Shown here: positions 60,901 to 64,000 of the stretch, in pieces | Position numbering within the stretch: the first letter of the stretch is position 1 | How the letters are laid out: every line of letters starts with the position of its first letter | Source: Pararge aegeria | Taxonomy: Eukaryota; Arthropoda; Insecta; Lepidoptera; Nymphalidae | NCBI RefSeq assembly: GCF_905163445.1 | Contig: NC_053182.1 | Span: 19,799,501 to 19,863,500, forward strand | Reading direction: 5' to 3' | Length of the DNA stretch: 64,000 nucleotides | Program-made: the position numbers and the translations under genes | The notes under the pieces: model-generated | What the model saw: only the letters and a program-made list of their open reading frames with translations | Databases searched by the model: none | What the model was told of the DNA's origin: nothing

Positions 60901-63900
60901 TTTCCATAAAACAAGATGTATTGATATAATAGCGACCTTTAATAAATAATACTATGTGTAAGGACATGGCTAAGGTCGACATAAAACCACAGCTTTCAAT
61001 GCAACTGCTACGTTTCCTGAGAGCATTATTCAATAACTAGCTGTTGTACGCGACTCCGTCCGAGTTTGTTTTTGTTTGTAGTCATCCCGTAGGAACAGTT
61101 TGTTTGAGAGATGTGTGGCATTAGCCAAAAGAGAAGATACTAAAATACATATTCAGAAAAAACCATTCAATTCAGGTGTATTTTCTATAGGTATTTTTTA
61201 TTGTATATTTTATATATCGGTTGTAGTTTTTATAAATAACTTGGTGTTAACCTTGAATTTTTTAAACTCTTGATATTTTCTATATTACTGCTATACAAAT
61301 ACCCTTGACGATTAAGAGAGCAATCTATTTTTTTTTTTATGACGGCAATACACACATCGCCATCTAGCCCCAAAGTAAGCGTAGCTTGTGTTATGGGTAC
61401 TAATTTTTATGAATAATATACATAAATACTTAGAATATACATATAAACACCCAGACACTGACAAACATTCATGCTCATCACACAAACATTTTCCAGTAGT
61501 GGGAATCGAACCCACGGCCTTGGGCTCAGAAAGCAGGGTTTCTGCAAACTGCGCCAATCGGCCGTAAAATAATAGTTAGGTATATCTTCTCGCTAACTAT
61601 CTTGGATGTAATAATGCGTGCTTTAATCATTTAGTAAATAATTTTATGTACCTATGACCAATAGTTTTCTCAACTTACGTACGTAATTAATTTTATAGGC
61701 TAGTTTGATAACATAATTGGATGGCATTTTTTTTTATCTCTAATATTTTGAACTAAATAGCTTTTATCATGAAGGGAATTTATGTAGCAGTAAAATACTT
61801 TTTAATACATTTTAATCGGGCATTTTATTTAGAAGATATCAGGACAATAAATTCAAAATTCAAATTCAAAATTTCTTTATTCATGTAGGCCTATCACAGG
61901 CACTTATGAAGCGTTCATACATATTTGTTTACATAATTTTATCGGGATGTTGATAACTTCGTTCGCCAACTTAAATCTAAAGCTACGAGGGTTCCAAACG
62001 CGCCCTGGTCTAAGAAGAGCCCACAACAAACTTAGCCGGGTATTTTTTTGTTATCACCATCTTCCAGTAAATTTAAATTAAGCTATGAAGCTAGAGCAAT
62101 TCACACCTAAGCTTTTTTATCGTTTAAATAATCCTTAATGTTATAATAGGAATAACGTATAATGCTTTTACTTTTTATAGAACCACACATCTTTTGACGC
62201 CATCTCTGGCGCAGTGGTGAGCGCTATGGTTTTAATTTGAATGTCCCGGGTTCGATTCCCGGCAGAAGCAATTTAGGAATTTATAATTTCTGAAGTTTCT
62301 CTGGTCGGGTCTAGTGGAGGAGTTTACCGACAAAGACGTGCCGCTAAGCGATTTAGCGTTTCGGTACGTTGACGCGTAAAAACCGATTAGAGTTATGGGT
62401 TTAATATAACTGCCATACTACCTAACAGGCTAGCCCGCTTTCATCTAAGACTGCATCATCACTTACCATTTTCTAAAAAAGTATAGTTATAATATTCAAT
62501 TTGAAATAGAACTTGCCTCTTTGATGTGTCCATACAGTTGGAACAAGAGCTGCATTTGAGGGAACGACCACATCCTGACTACGCCATCAATACCACCGGT
62601 GGCCATTAGCTTACCATCATGACTAATTGTTACCACCCTTTGCAGAGGATCGTATCTGAAAAAGATAACAGTGTTTATCACTATTTGTTAGTCTAATCGT
62701 CGCTTCGGTCGTGGCTGGTTACCAGCTGCTACATATCAATGGATGAAGAATTCCAGTACAAAACAGCTTAGAAACCGATTAGAGACGTGCGTTTAATATA
62801 ACTGTCATGCCCTTAACAAGTTAGCTCGCTACCATCTTAGACATCATCGTCACTTACCACCAGGTGAGACTGCAGTCAAGGGCTAACTTGTAGTGTGGTA
62901 AAAAAAAAGAAAAAAACACACTTTAATGCTGCAGTATATGACACAGACAAGACCTCCTAGCAAACTAGATCTTGAAAAATAAGATATCAAATTGAATAGG
63001 AAAAAAACTGGCAACCTCCCATTTATAAGATCACAGCGCAAATTAGTTACTTTACTACGGTTACTTATAAACTTATTCATCATACAAATGATTTGATATG
63101 ATGATAATCCAACATGTAAATAAAAACCCTAATAATGCTTCAGTCTTTAGAGGCACATGTGTATTTACGTCTCTGAGACTTATCTGAGAAACCGAAACAC
63201 TAATACTTTTTCAGTAAACCACTGCCATAGTTTTCACAGAAAAAAAACCTTCACTTATTTAATCTATTGAAAAGGTAGGCGTCGCGTTGCGTAGGTAATA
63301 TGCGCGTGTCGGTCTTTTATCTTCAATAGGGTTGTTACAAATAAACACTTATCACGTTACGAATGTTGTGAATTAGTTTGTATGTTAAAATAAATATGCA
63401 TCTTTAGATTTAATTTTTTTTTTTTCAGGGTGAAATATATAAGCACCCTGCAACAATATTTCGTAATTCGGTAACATGTTGTTTACATATGATGTATGTT
63501 ATTAAAATAAAATTTAACAATAAATACAATAAACTTACGCAAAATCTGTTTGCACACTATCACATGGCCGTATTTCAAAAGACATCCTCTTATCTGTCGT
63601 ATGATTTCTTTTTTCCTTTTCCATTTTCGATATGTTGTCATTCTCAGACACTGTACGCCTTCGGCGCACTAAGCCATTCTCCGCTCTAAAACTCCCTCTC
63701 CGCATCTCCGCAACATCAACCATCTTTACATTGACTTTATATAACTGACAATGGCTCTCCTGACCTGCCGCTAAATATATACGGTTCTGCACATTTTGTA
63801 TTGAACATGTCATAACTACATTAGGCCCTGTTTCATACCGCATAACCTCTTCCGCAACAAATCTGGTTCCATTGTGAGATAGTTCAAATATTTCCTGGAA

Positions 63901-64000
63901 ATAATTAATATACTTACATAATTAGATTTCAAACTAAGCCCAGCGAATAGCTAAGAGGTTCTCAAAATTACCTGCTACATATTATGAAAACAAATTACCT
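57834..64000 (-). CDS. Preb: PREB/Sec12, WD40 exchange factor for Sar1 (partial gene)
   Basis: Homologue of PREB/Sec12, an ER-membrane WD40 beta-propeller protein that loads GTP onto Sar1 to start COPII coat assembly. Five - strand exons are visible in transcript order: 63894-63539, 62655-62517, 59914-59757, 58650-58410 and 57993-57834. They total 1054 nt, about 351 residues, with all phases matching. Diagnostic stretches are FAYDPLQRVVTISHDGKLMA, SPCDHVLASIAKDGKALLW, FVGVGTMFSGSVDIYIAFSL and RVLHVSRAHGMFVTGLQWLG. Family members are about 420 residues long with a C-terminal transmembrane anchor. Here the first 30 or so residues lie past the right edge, and the anchor exon after 57834 was not identified. 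Convergent with NFAT. Confidence 0.88.
58410..58650 (-). CDS. Preb: PREB exon (WD repeats, conserved GSVxIYIAFSLQ block)
   Basis: Acceptor GGATTTGCAG|GTTC; donor TTGCAG|GTGAGA. Encodes FGDIEDSDGFRMFTIANPLA, LLQLWEPRTGRLVRSVLSAE, LSALAVRDDGRFVGVGTMFS and GSVDIYIAFSLQ, the last being the most recognisable PREB block. Ends in phase 0. Confidence 0.92.
58688..59285. repeat. 103-bp tandem array inside an inverted SINE-E pair (PREB intron)
   Basis: Five copies of a unit containing TGCACTGCTGTGTTTTAAGA and ACAGTAATGTACAGTAGGAG. The marker ACTGCTGT starts at 58771, 58874, 58974 and 59077, with ACTGCTTT at 59180, so spacings are 103, 100, 103 and 103; the 100-bp unit lacks one GCT triplet. The left flank (TTTTGCGACAGAGCTCATCC) and right flank (GAACGAGCTCTGTCACAAAA) are inverted SINE-E ends. 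Confidence 0.85.
59309..59740 (+). mobile_element. SINE-B split by a 125-bp insert
   Basis: GCGGTGATAGCGCATTAAGT, CGAGTTCGAATCCTAGCACG, TCCGCACTGGGCCAAC, then an unrelated insert (about 59535-59660), then AGCGTGGTGGACCTGGCCTT and GGTAATGGGTGGATGTGATG. Ends about 17 bp from the 3' side of a PREB exon. Confidence 0.7.
59757..59914 (-). CDS. Preb: PREB exon (WD repeat)
   Basis: Acceptor TGGTTTTAG|CTGG; donor TGCAA|GTGAGC. Encodes LDDLDFSPCDHVLASIAKDG, KALLWGTSEQAPPVLSLTCQ and NGTKYLFRRC. The overlapping 70-residue frame on the same strand is a shadow. A SINE-B copy ends about 29 bases past the donor. Confidence 0.87.
59999..60247 (+). mobile_element. SINE-A, best-preserved head
   Basis: The A-box region (GACTAGCGCACTGGGTAGCG) and B-box (GGGTTCGATTCCC) of the tRNA-derived pol III promoter are both intact. 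The body and TAGTATA tail follow. Confidence 0.85.
60247..60520. mobile_element. Possible DNA-transposon end
   Basis: Starts ACAGGGTGTCCCAAAACTTG, a terminal sequence typical of several DNA transposons. The other end was not found. The small open frames are not recognised. Confidence 0.3.
60765..60835 (-). mobile_element. SINE-C fragment, - strand
   Basis: TCGCTTAGCGGCACGACTTT then GTCGGTAGGGTGGTAACTAG is the complement of the SINE-C body. Confidence 0.5.
61327..61566 (-). mobile_element. SINE-A, - strand
   Basis: ATACACACATCGCCATCTAG ... GGGAATCGAACCCACGGCCT ... GCGCCAATCGGCCGT. Confidence 0.8.
61850..62155 (-). mobile_element. LINE 3' region, - strand
   Basis: Tail repeats AAATTCAAAATTC, then GTAGGCCTATCACAGGCACT, GGTTCCAAACGCGCCCTGGT and CTTAGCCGGGTA. 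Homologous to 21968-22790 without the MITE. Confidence 0.75.
62195..62480 (+). mobile_element. SINE-C (tRNA-derived), full length
   Basis: Head CTCTGGCGCAGTGGTGAGCG and CCCGGGTTCGATTCCCGGCA form clear A- and B-boxes and a T-arm. The body has ACAAAGACGTGCCGCTAAGC and ends TGCATCATCACTTACCA. This is a SINE head, not a free tRNA gene: no anticodon arm closes properly. It ends about 40 bp from a PREB donor. Confidence 0.75.
62517..62655 (-). CDS. Preb: PREB exon with WD repeat and GC donor
   Basis: Acceptor CTTTTTCAG|ATACG. Encodes YDPLQRVVTISHDGKLMATG and GIDGVVRMWSFPQMQLLFQL, ending YGHIKE. The donor is GAG|GCAAGT, a GC rather than GT donor that fits the known GC-AG intron consensus. Phase 0 joins cleanly to LDDLDFSP in the next exon. 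Confidence 0.88.
62705..62892 (+). mobile_element. SINE-C, headless
   Basis: GGTCGTGGCTGGTTACCAGC, AAACCGATTAGAGACGTGCG, CACCAGGTGAGACTGCAGTC, GGCTAACTTGTAG. Confidence 0.6.
63165..63350 (-). repeat. Dispersed repeat F, - copy, in a PREB intron
   Basis: Complement of 50895-51118: GACTTATCTGAGAAACCGAA, AGGTAGGCGTCGCGTTGCGT, ATATGCGCGTGTCGGTC. Confidence 0.65.
63539..63894 (-). CDS. Preb: PREB exon (first visible; N-terminal propeller)
   Basis: Acceptor TTATTTCCAG|GAAATA; donor TTTTGC|GTAAGT. Reads EIFELSHNGTRFVAEEVMRY, then PNVVMTCSIQNVQNRIYLAA, GQESHCQLYKVN and a basic Arg-rich loop (VRRRRTVSENDN), ending CDSVQTDF plus two bases of the next codon. Begins in phase 0, so an upstream exon is required beyond the window. 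Confidence 0.85.

Noticed and set aside
62200..62275. Possible free tRNA gene
   Set aside because: A- and B-box are present but no proper anticodon arm or acceptor stem closes, and the same body follows in other copies, so it is a SINE head.

Overview
This is an AT-rich, intron-rich nuclear window from an insect, most likely a moth or butterfly. The tRNA-headed SINEs, the Helitron ends (TC...CTAG|T), the LINE tails and a small-LTR copia element are of the kinds common in Lepidoptera. That placement rests on family knowledge, not on a search. There is no prokaryotic gene organisation and no CRISPR array.

Two host genes lie tail to tail. On the + strand, about 3.7-48 kb, is a 12-exon NFAT gene of the NFAT5/TonEBP type, a Rel-family transcription factor. 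Every splice phase closes and the model gives 941 codons plus a stop. Exons 1-3 encode a basic N-terminus with Gly/Lys/His repeats. The end of exon 3 through exon 6 encode the DNA-binding Rel homology domain, and exons 7-8 encode the IPT/TIG dimerisation domain. Exons 9-12 encode an acidic, Ala/Ser/Met-rich C-terminal region. On the - strand, about 57.8 kb to the right edge, are five exons of PREB/Sec12, the WD40 exchange factor for the Sar1 GTPase at the endoplasmic reticulum. Its N-terminal exon lies beyond the window and its C-terminal membrane-anchor exon was not found.

Layout: 1-3.5 kb holds nested SINE, LINE and Helitron copies. NFAT exon 1 is at 3.75 kb. Intron 1 (15 kb) carries a nearly palindromic hAT MITE and a LINE whose 3' region was split by a young copia element with identical 144-bp LTRs and a 5-bp target duplication. 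Introns 2-7 are crowded with SINEs, MITEs, Helitrons and LINE tails, several within tens of bases of a splice site. Intron 7 holds a tandem array built from copies of the exon 8 splice acceptor and the first codons of exon 8. Intron 8 (7.5 kb) and about 6 kb after the NFAT stop are nearly free of recognisable repeats. PREB introns carry a 103-bp tandem array, more SINEs and one GC-AG intron.

The two genes have unrelated jobs: nuclear transcription control, and COPII vesicle formation at the ER. They are neighbours only by position. I found no wholly new multi-gene system. The most unusual object is the exon-derived tandem array at 36.3-37.0 kb.
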